Part shown: positions 21,892-33,597 of the stretch, piece after piece | Layout of the letters: every line of letters starts with the position of its first letter | Position numbering within the stretch: position 1 is the first letter of the stretch | NCBI GenBank assembly: GCA_026545765.1 | Contig: CM048839.1 | Location: forward strand, 59,083,677-59,147,676 | Origin: Plantago major | Taxonomy: Eukaryota > Streptophyta > Magnoliopsida > Lamiales > Plantaginaceae | DNA length: 64,000 nt | Direction of reading: 5' to 3' | Notes under the pieces: model-generated | Told to the model about the DNA's origin: nothing | The model's database searches: none | The model's input: the letters and a program-made list of their open reading frames with translations, nothing else | Position numbers and translations under genes: made by a program

Positions 21892-24367
21892 TTAGGTTCT
21901 CATACCAACAATGGAACCATCTGGATTAAAGAATCTTCCTGTAGGAATCCATTCTTGAATGAATTTCCTAGGAACATTCTTTTGTCTAACAGGAACATAA
22001 GGAGGAATCTTAGTTAAATGATTAGTATCATTGTTGTTAAGAACTATTTTCTTCCTTGGTGTGTTCCTAGGTGATCCATTTGTTGATTTCAGATACCTAT
22101 CAGTTTTCTGAGTCTGCTTTTCAGCAAACTTAGCTTTCCTCGCCAGATTTCATCTAGCCCTGGCATTCAGATTTTCAGTGGCTTGATTTATCTTCCACTT
22201 CTGATAATTCCTGTGAGCAACTCTAGCTTTTAACCATCGTTCTTGCTCTTGTTTGTATTCGTGAGCAAGTTGTTTCCCGATGGGTTTATAGACAATACCA
22301 TTCTTTGCTAGTCTCTGGATGATCAATTTTCTTTGAAGAAAACGTGACATAAGAAAATTTGCCAGCTCCTGCAATTTTTTCCTTTTGAGAGACATAGCAC
22401 TGTGGGTGATTGCACTTCTCAATGTTATGTTTCTTTTCAGAGACATTTCCCACATTTTTCTGTTGGACTTGTTTTTCCCACAAAGGCTTGGTCGCAACTG
22501 CCTTTCCTTTGTCAACAATCTTAGCTTTCTGACCGATACTGTAGATTGTTTGGGAATCACCTTCTTTGAAACAGCGAATGTTAGTCCTTCATTACTCTTA
22601 TTGAGTAGTGGAACTATACGTGTGTGTCATTTCAAGTCCTCTCTTTTCTGAAGGATCTCTTAAATAATATTGTACTTCAGTAAGAGTGTCACTAGCTTTG
22701 GCATAAGATTGAAAGGATAGTTCTTTCTTTTTGAGTTCCTTATTTTCAGAAAGAAGACCTTCACATTTCTTTTGAAGATTTGCCATTGCTTCTTTATGTG
22801 ACTTTTCGGTCTCAGATATCTGAGCCTTGAGAAATGCATTTTCAGCATCCTTTTTCTCAGATATCTTGATTAATTTAGAATTTTCCTTTGCAAGAGAGTT
22901 CTTTTCTTCTTCGAAATTTTCGGCTCTAGCTCGGAACGTTAGAAATTCTCTTTTGTAAAGATCAATTTCTTTTCTGAGATTCTCCAGTTCTTTGATTCCT
23001 TCGTCATCACTTTCATCAGTATAACAGGAAGTATATGTTACCTCATCAGCCATTAGACAAGGTTCAATGTTGGAGATATCTGGGAAAATTTCTTCAGCCA
23101 TCCCACACACTTCTTTCTTCTTTTGACCAAAGTCAATTACTTCATGAGAAACACCGCATATTTCTGGAGAAGGCAGTGTGGAATATTCTGAATCCTCATC
23201 CTTAGAATCGAACTCATTATCTAGAGCATCCAGTTGGAGTTGAATCTTTTTCCTTTCTTCAGTGAGCAAAGATCTTTGACTTCTTTTGAAGATTCTTTTA
23301 TCTTTCTTGTCACCTGTCTTAAATTTGTTGTAGGCAGGACAATCCTTCTTGAAATGACCAGGTTTCTGACAATAGAAACAGATATCGTTTCCAATTTCTG
23401 CTTCCTCAGTACTTGATGCTTTCTGAGCCGGCTTGTTCAGCGAGCTTTGCATATTTTTGTACTGGTGATAGTTTGAGCCTAGATGCTTTTTCAGCTTCTC
23501 TTTAGCTTTTCTTCTCTCAATTTCTCGACTGACATATTTTCCAATTTGCTTTACAGCAAGGGCATCCTCAGTCACATCCTTCCCTTTCTTCTTTTCAGAT
23601 GTTCCTTGAGCAATTAGAGCAACACTCTGCAACTTCTCAGTTGTTTGTTCCCTTTGAGTTGTCTCATAGTCAACGGTGGCAAGGTGAGAGAAAAGTTCCA
23701 CAGGAGTGATATCTGGCATTCCTTGGTTAAATTAGAAAAACTTTGTGTGTTCCAAGTTGTGATTTAGACTTCTCACAATGGTTTTAATCTTTTTTGACTG
23801 GGTATATCTATTACTTTCACCAAGTACAGCCATGTCACTCATGAGTGTTGTAAACCGGAAATCTAGTTCTTCAAGAGTCTCTGTGGGACCTTGTTTGAAA
23901 TTTTGGAATTTTAGCTTCAAAACTTCGAACTTATTTTCCTTTGTTTTTTCAGTGCCAGCACAGATTTCTTCAATCAGTTGCCAGGCCACTTTCGCCATTT
24001 TTGCACCCCACAGTTTACAATGTATGTGCTCTGGAGTAGAACGTATGATGATATTACGAGCCTGCCCATCCAATCTATTTCTCTTGGCATCTTCCGATGT
24101 CCAGAGTTCTCTGGGCTTTTGTTTGTAAACAACTTGACTGGCAGGTCTCCCACTGGTTGAAGCATCTGTCTGTGAAGACCTATCACTTTGTTCTCTGTCT
24201 CTACCATTAGAAACCTCTATGACTTGCTTGAGTTGTTGAATGACTATTGGGCCATTCTTTATTACTTCAATAATTTCGTCACTAATGGCTTCTAGGTGAA
24301 GCATCATGTTGTTCTTCCATTTCTCATAATTCTCTGGCTTGAGAATTGGGGCGTCACTTAAAGACAT
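21892..24367 (-). pseudogene. gag: gag of element B (few lesions)
   Basis: Best gag copy in the window, about 825 codons from ATG 24367 to TAA 21892-21894. UBN2-type N-terminal core (LKPENYEKWKNNMMLHLEA), an ELDFRFTTLMSD region, CCHC knuckle CFYCQKPGHFKKDC near 23370-23330, a long E/K coiled coil, then the KCNHPQC tail and basic C-terminus. Lesions: a TAA in place of the Tyr of KFFYFNQG (23732-23734), a 2-base deletion near 22610, and a further frameshift near 22300. At the site where A and E have UAG, B has AAG (Lys). Confidence 0.9.
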
Positions 24368-24509
24368 CCTGCAGCAAACACACTAAACAAACGAAGGCTT
24401 GGGATCTAGGTTAGTGGGCACCTAACTAGGATCTCAAGTGTAGGTGAAAAGCAGTTAGTGGGCACTTACCTAGGATCTAGGTTCTGTGCAGAAGGCTTGG
24501 AAACCTCCT

Positions 24510-24521
24510 GCTCTGATACCA
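24510..24521 (-). other. Primer-binding site of element B
   Basis: On the minus strand, a perfect TGGTATCAGAGC two bases after the LTR end CCAACA. Confidence 0.92.
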
Positions 24522-24523
24522 CT

Positions 24524-26170
24524 TGTTGGTCTAGATAACGACAAAGTAAAAGACTGGGGGGGGGGGGTGGGGGTGAATAGTCTTTTTAAAACTTTTGTCG
24601 ATAAGCACAGTTTCTCAGATATCTGTAAAGATATCTGATACTTATTTTCAGAGAGCGGAAGACTTCTGAGATAAGTGCACGTGTTCAGCAAGATAAGTGT
24701 AATTACTTTGCAATATAAGTAAAACAAGTAATAAACTGCAGAAAGTAAATAACACGTCTTTTTATAGTGGTATCTGAAGGTGGCGTAATCCTTCAACTAA
24801 TCCACTTCGGTCTTTCTCAGACCTAGAATCCACTAAGATAAATGAGATAACCTTACAGATATCTTTTCTTAGATTCCTAATAGCACTAGGTTCCCAACCA
24901 AGTGTCCCCCCTGAGTTATTCTCCGGCTTCCACAGCCAAGTCCATCCTGTACTCGGAAACCTTTTTGAGCTATTCCTTAGCTTCCCAAGCTAAGTACTTC
25001 CTATGCTCAGCAACCTTGGAGTTATTCCTTAGTTTCTCAAACTAAGTACTTCCTGTACTCCACGCCGTATATGGTGTTGGTTTTAGGTTTGTTTGTCAGC
25101 TGAGCTTCTTTAATAACTTGTTCAGTTATTCAGATAGCTCTGTGAATCAAGTATACTTAATACACTTTGCAATGTATGGTATCTTGTTCTCTACTGACCC
25201 AAGTCTATGGTAAGTGTTCAAGAGAATGAAGCTTAGATATGAAATCTTAGTTCAGCTCTTTCACAGATAACAATGCTCGTTAAGGATCAGGACACTTAGA
25301 ACTTTTGTGCTACTTAGAATCAAGAGCTTTGGTCGCAACAGAAAGCTTGAAGGTAAGTAGTTTTCTTGATAGAACTTGTGAGAGTATTCAATCTAAGTTC
25401 AGTGTTCTAAGTTCTGTGTGTGTTCTCAAGCAGTCTAAGTGTTGATATTTATAGATGAATTTGAGTGCCGTTTGAATAGTATCCGTTAGGCTTAAATCAA
25501 ATTCAAACTATTGATATCTGAATATAATCTTTATGTGTTTGTCTTCTTCTTGAGCTACCGTTTTGTTCGAGACATTTACATCTGCATTTAATGCACTGTA
25601 CTATATTTTGTCCTGTAGTGCCAACGAAACTATGGATGGTATCAGAGGTCTTTATACAATCAGAGTTTTCTGAAACTTTGCATGTTCTTTTCCAGAGATC
25701 ATCATAGCTCCAGATACCATTTGTTTAAACAACTTGTTATAATATGTTTCTTTTTCAGAACCATATTTTATGTCCAAGGTATCTGAGTGTAGATATATGT
25801 GGGCACTTTCCTTTTCTCAGAAACCTTTTATTCTCAGATATCTTTTGCAACTCGTGTGTTTCAAAACACTTGTTTCTTCAAGATATCTGGTCATAGGTTT
25901 CTAGAAAACCCTTGTCTTCAGAAATCTTGTGCAGTCATCAAATCTTCAAAACTGTTGATCTTTTCCTGCTGGATGCCTTCTTCTTGGTCTTCTTCAGAAA
26001 ATAAAAATTACATTTTGAGACCTAACACCCTATACAAGATTTGCTAGACTATCATACTTAGTGAGTTTCCTCTTTTACAGTGTTCAAGTGAACTAAGAGT
26101 ACTATTCACCTTTCTGAGCTAAGATAAGTCATTAGGTTGATTATCAAAATCTAAACAGATATTCCTAGCA
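24524..26170 (-). repeat. 5' LTR of element B
   Basis: About 1.65 kb, inverted, from TGCTAGGAAT (terminal T-to-C change relative to TGTTAGG) at 26170 to CCAACA at 24524. TATA candidates at 25446-25453 and 24758-24766 (inverted). C-tract hairpin at 24548-24586 with a very long G/C run. Confidence 0.93.
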
Positions 26171-26665
26171 ATCAGTGTTCTGATTCACACAGAAACGTGA
26201 TCCAGATAGCTAATAGCCAAAATTCATTAAATGGGCACAATTAAATTGTTGATTGTGATCATTGCTGAAGAAGCAATGGTGACCCTTGATTAAATGGGCG
26301 ATTGATCTTTACGGCAGAGATTAACTCTCAGTAAATAGTGGACTGTTGAAATTCAGACAGGGCCCACTATGCATTTAATGCCGAACAAGATTTTACCCAC
26401 GCCTTTCTGCAATACACAGATAACTACACACAAAATTAATTTGTGTGTATGTGACTGTTGAGATTACATTGCTATATATATAGGATTTTGGCAAAAGAAT
26501 TCACTTTCGCCTAATCCAACATTCCGACTTGCACAAGAATAGCAAATTTCTTTCTTCTATTTTCTCTGCAAATCTCTGCTCCCAAATTAGTTTTTCTGCA
26601 GAGAATCACTAATCTTTCACATTAATCACTTTCAGACCTTCGAAAAACTCACGCTATATAAAGAG
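26171..26665 (+). promoter_or_regulatory. A spacer before ORF3 with candidate internal promoter
   Basis: Resumes A's spacer right after B. It contains ctatatatatag at 26472-26483, about 190 bases before the ORF3 ATG, then a C/T-rich leader. The block is strongly conserved with E, B and D although it is non-coding. Confidence 0.5.
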
Positions 26666-28559
26666 ATGGCCCCCAAACGATCAACTACCCAGAAATCCCA
26701 AAATACTACCACTGGTACTGCTGAAAAGCAAGCACCAGAGTTGGTAGTTATTAACAATCGATTGGTAGGGAACTTCAATCCCGATCATTGGACTTCAAAT
26801 CACAGAATGATTTGGGGTGGTGCCATAATTGAGGAATACCTCACGGCTGCTATTGAAAGTCAAGCCGGCAGGAAGTTAATCCTTGACATGCTTGAAAAGG
26901 CACAAATCAAGGGTTTTCTATCTGTTGTTCCCAGTGTAGTCTCTTCACTAGATGTACTGGAATTTTACAACAACTCCAGGATTATATCACGTATTACTGA
27001 AAACCTTTGCAATAGTGTTCAGAAAAACATCAGTCCAAGGAAAGGAAATCCTTCTGGACTCAACAACTTTCTGCAAGTTGTTTAAACTTCAAAATCTTGG
27101 AAAGGATTTTGAAATAGACACCAAGGATAATTATCTCCAGGTGTAAAACAATTGTATAGTGATGTGTGTGATCTTGAAAAATCAGATACAACCACTGATT
27201 TCAAGCTTGCTGACATCAGAACCAGACATCTGCTGGTTCACTGGGATGTGTTGGCATGCATTCTTCACAGATGCTTTGATGGTCTACAAGGAGGTGCTGA
27301 ACAGATAAGCCAAGAACGCTGGATGATGATGTTCTTGTTGCAACAACAAGACAAAAGGCTGGAAAACCCTTTCAATTGGGGAAAGAACGCCTTCATGAAA
27401 TTTGTGAAGAAAATTCAAAGCTTTGAGCCTACAATCGCTAAGGCACTTGCTGAGCCAAAGACCACAGTAAGCTATGGTCTAAAGATATGCTACTTGCTGG
27501 AAAAGCTTGGCATTGAGCTCAGAGAGAAGCGGACATAATAGCGGTAACCTACTCTACAAGTATGAGTATACAAACATGATGAAAAAGGTTACTGGATCTC
27601 AGAAAGGTTCCAAGAAGCGAAAGACTGAAGAGGTATCTGAGGGAAAAGTTGCAACCAAGAAGCCCAGAACTTCACAGAAGAAGTCTGCTGGCAAATCAGA
27701 AGGCACACCCATTGAGGTTGTCGATTCCCAGATACCTGCCGTCGCTACAGATGAACTCATCAATGAAGCTGAACTCATCAATGCTGCAAAAGAGCTATCG
27801 ACTACTGAACAAGTAGACTCAGCAAGAGAATGTGCTTTCAGAAATGTTAAGACTATTGCCGAAAGCCCTGTTGATGAACTCATCAATACTTCTAAAGACA
27901 GATACCAAGCCCTATCTGCAGAAACCGCAGGAATTATGGACCAATCAGTTCCCAATGCTGATGAGAGCTCTGACAATGAAGATGATGAATTAGTCATCTC
28001 TCAAGTCCTAGAAAAAACAAAAAGGGCTAAGGTTACAGAAAAGGTAACTGGTGTAGAGGTATCTGAAGAAGAACCTACACTACAGGCTGCTGAACAAGCA
28101 CTTGTTTCAAAGGTTGTTGAAGAAGCAACTGTGTCCAAGGTAACTGGACAAATTACACCATCAGAGCAACAAAGACTGAAGCATACTGAAGATGCTCTGA
28201 TGAGTGATAGCTTAGTGTTGGAGGATACTGCCATTGCCTCAACACTCAATAGTCTGTCTCAAGTACAACAACCACAACAACCAGATGTGGATACTGCCGA
28301 AATGGTACTTGAGCTTCAGATACCAGCATCTTTCATTGCTGAAGAAAATCCTGCAAAAGAGCAGGTTCCCCAACTCAATGAGAGGGATCAAACTGAGACA
28401 TTTGCTCAGAATGATCAACCAGGGGAGGCAACTGAGTTGCATACTCAGGCAACGTCTGAAGTACCTGAAACTTCAAACAAATAAGATGAACTGGAATAAC
28501 AAGACCAACGCATAGAAGGGTCACAAGTTCTAGAGACCAATCAGCCTGACATTGCTCAG

Positions 28560-28639
28560 GTATCTGAATGGTTTAACTCTCTACTTGTGATATTTTGTGT
28601 CACATAATCTTGTTATTTAATAGAATTTCTTTGTTACAT
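28560..28639 (+). other. ORF3 intron 1 (A), acceptor mutated
   Basis: 80 nt, donor CAG|GTATCTG. The acceptor reads TTGTTACAT where B and E have TTGTTACAG. Confidence 0.6.
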
Positions 28640-28747
28640 GCTGAATTGGAAACACGAGAACAAGAGGAAGCTGAGGAGCTTGCCTCAGAAACTGAGAAGG
28701 AGGCTTCCACACCCTCACAACTTAAAGAATCTGAGCCTGTGCTACAG

Positions 28748-28826
28748 GTGATAGAGAGTTCCTTAAGATATAATTTTTTCAGATATTCGTTGATACACTT
28801 GACTAATAAGTGTTTGTTTCTAATAG
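28748..28826 (+). other. ORF3 intron 2 (A)
   Basis: 79 nt, donor CAG|GTGATAG, acceptor TTTCTAATAG|TCT. Phase 0. The exon before it is 108 nt. Confidence 0.68.
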
Positions 28827-28937
28827 TCTCCAACTGAGAAGAAAAATGAAGAGACTGAAAAGTCTATCTCTTCAGAGAAGAATCCAGAGGCTTCTAAGGC
28901 CTCTGAGAAACAAGTATCTGAACCTTCTGTAGAGAAG

Positions 28938-29016
28938 GTATTTCAATCAGATATTTCCACTCCTCAAAGAATATTCTCTGATCATTTTTCTTAGACTAAC
29001 ACATTCTACTTAACGG
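28938..29016 (+). other. ORF3 intron 3 (A), acceptor mutated
   Basis: 79 nt, donor AAG|GTATTTC. The acceptor reads TTAACGG where E has TTAAACAG. Confidence 0.58.
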
Positions 29017-29112
29017 GTTCAAAAAGAAGTAGAAGTTGTTGAGGAGTTGCCCACTCAATCCTCACAACATATGGAAATTGATGAGGCATCAAGGCCTTCA
29101 TCACAAGAAAAG

Positions 29113-30202
29113 TTAAAGTGCAATTTATATTGCACTTGTTTTGTTAATTCGGCCTTTCTTCGTTTATTAACTGGTTCGACAATTATAGTTGTTTTTCTAT
29201 GGATATTTTGTAGGATATATCAAGTTGGGCCTCAACATGCTTAATGGATCAAGATTGGTTCGCTTGGGCCTTAAGGAAGAATCCAAACATAATCTGGAAA
29301 GAGCTAGGCACAGGAAACTCAATATGGGAAGAGTTGGTGAAGGCATGGACACTTGGAGAGAAAGAAGGAAATAAAGATTCTCAAGGAAACACAACAAGGA
29401 ATATTTCCTTCTTGATGATTAACGCAAAGAAGCAAACTGTAGCAAAACAGTTACTGTAGCAGTTACTGTAGCAAAACGGGCACTGTAGCAAAAAGGAAAA
29501 TAAGAAGCATAATGCAAGAAGGAAGCTGCCATATTGTTCAAGGAAGAATTTGATGCTATAAGGAAAGTGAGATTTAAAAGAGATTGATATCTAGAAGACT
29601 CCTTATACCATTAATACATAAAAGGAAGTTTCCTTACCATAGAGTCCAAGTTTGTTAAGACTTGGGCCTGCCTGCTGCCGACTTGTTCTTCCTGGACATG
29701 AGTTATCGCAATTATATATATAGTGGAAGAAGGAGGCGTTTCAAGCTACCGATTGCCTTTGAAGAACAAAGATTATATGTTTTAGGCGTCTTGATTTACT
29801 AGACCTTTACCTCGGTGTTTACTTGTGAGTGTTCTCTAAAGATTGAGAATTACTCTAGTATCATTGAACTAGAATAGGTTTTTCTTATCTGTTCTAGGTC
29901 TAGTTTTCTGTAAGTTTAATCAATCGTTTATGATTGATTTAAACTTCCTTTTGAAATTCTACTTTTCAAGTTTAGTAGAAGTTTTGCTACGGCACCGTCG
30001 GTATCTTTATATACCGGCTTTAGAAATCTCGTGTTCAGTTTTATTCCGCTGCACTTTACAGAGTTCTGTCAATCACAGTATACTATTGCCGTAGTTTAGT
30101 TGAACACTGTACACTGTTGAGAAACGGTGTTGACTCAACATCAATAGTCAACATCGTTTGAAACTGTCCAGAAGTACCAATCCCGGTCCTACAGTTCTAA
30201 TA
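29113..30202. mobile_element. 1.1-kb LTR-like insertion in ORF3 exon 4 of A
   Basis: It interrupts exon 4, which is continuous in B and E. Flanking aaaag at 29108-29112 and 30203-30207 could be a 5-bp target duplication. No gene. It contains a short palindrome at its left end (AAGTGCAAT...ATTGCACTT), several CTGTAGCA repeats (29438-29490), a TATATATATAG box near 29713-29723 and a U-rich downstream part. A solo LTR of an unrelated family fits best, but the ends are not a clean TG...CA. Confidence 0.5.
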
Positions 30203-30261
30203 AAAAGATTCTAGAAACTGCACAAGTTTCTGTGAGACAAACATCTGAGCCTCCAACAGAG

Positions 30262-30343
30262 GTAATTGACATCTCAGATATCTGATTTATCAATAAAAAT
30301 TTTCTTGATAAAATTTCCTATGTGTTATGTTTTTAATTCTCAG
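30262..30343 (+). other. ORF3 intron 4 (A)
   Basis: 82 nt, donor GAG|GTAATTGA, acceptor TTAATTCTCAG|GTT. Phase 0. Confidence 0.68.
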
Positions 30344-30474
30344 GTTCAAGCAGAAAGAAAGGTTGATGAGGACCAAACTTCCAAGTCTCCACCTCACAAC
30401 AAGATATCTGAGGCACCCCTTTATCTCAGTAGTACAAGTCTCTGAGCCTTATTTACTCATTAAGGTAACTCAGA

Positions 30475-30542
30475 AACCTAACTACGCTTGTACTCAGATA
30501 TCTACACAAGTTTTGAATCTAACTCAGAACTCTTCCTTTCAG
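30475..30542 (+). other. ORF3 intron 5 (A)
   Basis: 68 nt, donor AAG|GTAACTCAG, acceptor CTTCCTTTCAG|GCT. Same place as B intron 5, though the exon before it is frameshifted. Confidence 0.58.
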
Positions 30543-33213
30543 GCTCAAACAAGTGCCACGAAGGTCCCTGATGATGCGAAAAAGGACCTACTTCCCTTCT
30601 TCAAAGCTCATACCCTGCCAAAGCAAATTCAATGCTTCAAGAAATGGCAGAGGTTAAGGTGCTTTGATCTCTCTGAAATATTGAGAATCACAGATCAACC
30701 TACGAGACGAGCACGAGCTCTTGACTTGGAGAACTACATCCATGCAATGTTCCCCACGGAACAGTATCAAGTTGCGACTTTATTGCATAAGGATTTATCC
30801 AGAGAAGTGGCACACAAGTTGATTCAAGCCTTCAATCAGGCTTATGGTCAGACAAGATTGCAGATGGCATTCAAGCCAGTCCTGCCCCAGACTCTACAAT
30901 TTATTCCTTCTGAGCAAGAGGAGGTTAATGGGCAGAAGATCACTATTCCTGAAGTGATTAATCTTGTATCTGAAGATGATGAGGAGGAAGAAATAGATGA
31001 GAATAACGTTGATGAACCTCCCTCTGACCATCACAAAAAGGATGATGATAATGCCCTGCACCAAGGACGGGAGGGATTCCACAAGGTCACATTGCCTCAG
31101 CTGTTGGAAAGCACACTGAGAGGACATCAAAGCAATCCCCTCCTCCATCTCCTCATCAATCTAATCATCCAACTCCCCAACATAAAAATACTACTGAACA
31201 AGTAATTGAGCACTCTGAAGGAACAACTCAGAAAATATCAGATGCACAAGCCAGAGTTGCTCAACTCAAACAACTGTTGGAGGAAGAACAACAGCTACAT
31301 CTTCAACTGGAAGAAAAGATAGCTGAATCCAGAGCAAAGCTCCAGAAGATTGAAGATCAAACAACCAAGGAAATGGAAGCTTATGCTGAAATGAATGAAC
31401 TCCAGCTTGCTGTTCAGGCAATTGCTGAGGAATTAGATACTGAGCAAGTATCTAGTGACAAGCATGATGCTAAGGCTGCATTCCAAAAAGATGTACCGTC
31501 CTCCTCACTAAAAGGAAAGAAACCCATCTCGGAGATGGTTGCTGGACTAGAAAACATTGATGAAAATGTCCAAGAGGATGAAGATCACTGGGCTGATATC
31601 TCAGATGATGAAGAAGACAAGACATTGGCAGAACACCGCAATGAACATTTAGCGGTTTCTCATTTGCAAAGGAAGCTGATTGCTCCTGAAATATTCAGCA
31701 AGCTACCAAATGTCAACTCCAATGAATACTTGAACATATATCAAGTACTGGCTAAATTGAAAAAGGAGTTGTTTTCTCAAGATAAAGCCGCCACTGCATC
31801 AGTCCCTGCAGAATTGAAAACATTCACTGAGCTCATCACTCAGAGAACAACCAGTCTGGTCATTTCTCAGAAAGATCTAGGCATGGTTAGGGATGACGAC
31901 CAAAACTTGGCTGCAAAAGCATTTGAAGAGGCGTGCTATGCTACTGGAAAAGCAGATGCTGTTCAAGGGCCACTGGAAGAGCTTACGGATAAGGATACTG
32001 GTATTATCATACAAAATCAGGAGCTCAAGGCCGATCTGGAAAAGTTGATTGCTGCTTACAACTATCTGCAAGGAAACTTCAACTCCCTTTCAGAATCCTT
32101 TTTCACTCTTAGTCAGTCAACAATGACTAAGGGGGAAGAATATCAAGATGCTCGGAGAGGAAGAGGAAGAGGAAGAGGAAACAAAAGAAAATCTGAACAA
32201 CCACCTCTCAGAATAAATGAGCCCTCCTCCAGTTAGACTGCTCTATAGATAGTGGCCACCACTCAACTTCCTGAACAAGGAATGACAACAAGGGCCAGAG
32301 CACAGAAACCTTCAAGGAGTACCAAGGCTCCAAGTAGAAGACAAGTAAAAGGGATTGATGAATCTTCTGAAGAAGAAGAAGAAGGCCAAATCAAATCCCT
32401 GGGCAATGAAGAAGGCTGCAAAAGGGACTGATGAAGATGAAGCTCCTCTTCATAGAAAAAGGAAAATTGATAGCCTAACTGAGCCCATAGCTGCAAAGCC
32501 TATAGCAGCTAAAACACCCTCTGTAAATACCAAGTCTATCCAGGCTGGTTCTTCAAGCATTACCCCAAAGGAGAATTCAAGACAAAGGAGGAACAGACTG
32601 AGAGCTAAACAAGGACAACTTCAACTACCACTCGGGCCTGAAGAAGACAAGATTGAGTATGTGAAGACCAACAGTGACTCCTCTGTCTACAGGTGCATAA
32701 ATCAGAAGAATGGTTACTGGATTCTGGAACTTAAGCATCTACTGGTAAACTCAAAATTTCCAGAACCAATCCATAAAAAGCTCATGGCATGGAGAAAAGA
32801 CAAGCCAATCTTGATTAACAACAACCACATCAAAGCCTGGTTGGATTTTGAAGTGATCAAGAGAATAGAAGCCATGAAGAAGGACCTCTATGATGTATGT
32901 CCTTATGGAAAGCCAGATGATGTGCACAGAATTCCCATCATTACTGGAACAAGCACAAGAGCAAGACTTGCTGTGGAACCCTATGAGTCCTTCTACTTAA
33001 CTAAAGATCAATACAAGGGTGACATCAGATATCTGAAGATCATTTATGAATACTTCAAGCTATCAGATATCAGAATCGAGCATGCCTGGAAATGGGGAAA
33101 GTATTTGTGGGTCAAGCACTTTGTCAAGAAAAATCCTACCAAAACCTACAAGTCTTCTCTATGACTACTCTGATGATATCAAAAGGTTTGGTGATAGGAA
33201 ATTTGCAGATTGA

Positions 33214-33597
33214 CCCATGGAACTGTTTTTGAAGACTTGAAGTGTTGAAGACTTGAAGACTAGTTTATTAGGATGTCTACTTGGAGCTTGGTTACTCCTG
33301 TCTCCTAATTTACTATGTATTTTTATCTTGCTGACTGAGCTAAATTGCATTATGTGCTAAAGTTATCTGTAAACTTTCTTTGTCACATATCTGATGAACT
33401 TACTCTCAGATATCTTTTTCTATAAAAGATAACTTGTCAGCAAAGATCACACCTTGTGATTTGGTTGATGTTTACTTTCTGCACATAATTATATGAATTG
33501 AAAAATCATAAGAAATGATTAAGTAGTGGATTGTTTCCTCATCCAGATTTGTAATAGGTCAGATAGTCATCGTTGACTGATCAAAATGGGGGAAATT
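33214..33597 (+). other. Non-coding tail and polypurine tract of A
   Basis: About 370 bases without an ORF, ending in the tract AAAATGGGGGAAATT (33583-33597) that abuts the 3' LTR. Confidence 0.75.

Larger units (their letters stand above)
10153..26170 (-). mobile_element. Copia/SIRE-type element B inside A
   Basis: The best-preserved copy, on the minus strand: 5' LTR 24524-26170, primer site 24510-24521, gag 21892-24367, pol 18513-21891, ORF3 12157-17710, polypurine tract 11771-11785, 3' LTR 10156-11770. Its two LTRs are nearly alike in the stretches I compared. The left end is damaged: the terminal 30 or so LTR bases are missing and the G-run abuts A directly. The right flank begins atcag; the atcag at 10148-10152 corresponds to a cag also present in other copies, so it need not be the partner target duplication. 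Confidence 0.92.
26666..33213 (+). pseudogene. ORF3 of element A (six exons, decayed)
   Basis: Starts at the ATG of MAPKRSTTQKSQ and ends at TGA 33211-33213. Exons: 26666-28559, 28640-28747 (108 nt), 28827-28937 (111 nt), 29017-30261 (holds a 1.1-kb insertion), 30344-30474, and 30543 to the stop. Domain order is as in B: transposon-protein-like region, NLS-like basic patch, E/S-rich modules, two coiled coils (near 31270-31390 and 32000-32090), poly-Glu, C-terminal conserved domain. Breaks: frameshifts near 27000, 27530 and 31040, a stop in the tail of exon 1, and a deletion near 33150. Two acceptors are mutated. Not expressible as it stands. Function unknown. Confidence 0.7.

Noticed and set aside
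29047-29459. Small ORFs in the 1.1-kb insertion of A
   Set aside because: They overlap each other in several frames and lack any domain. No evidence of coding.
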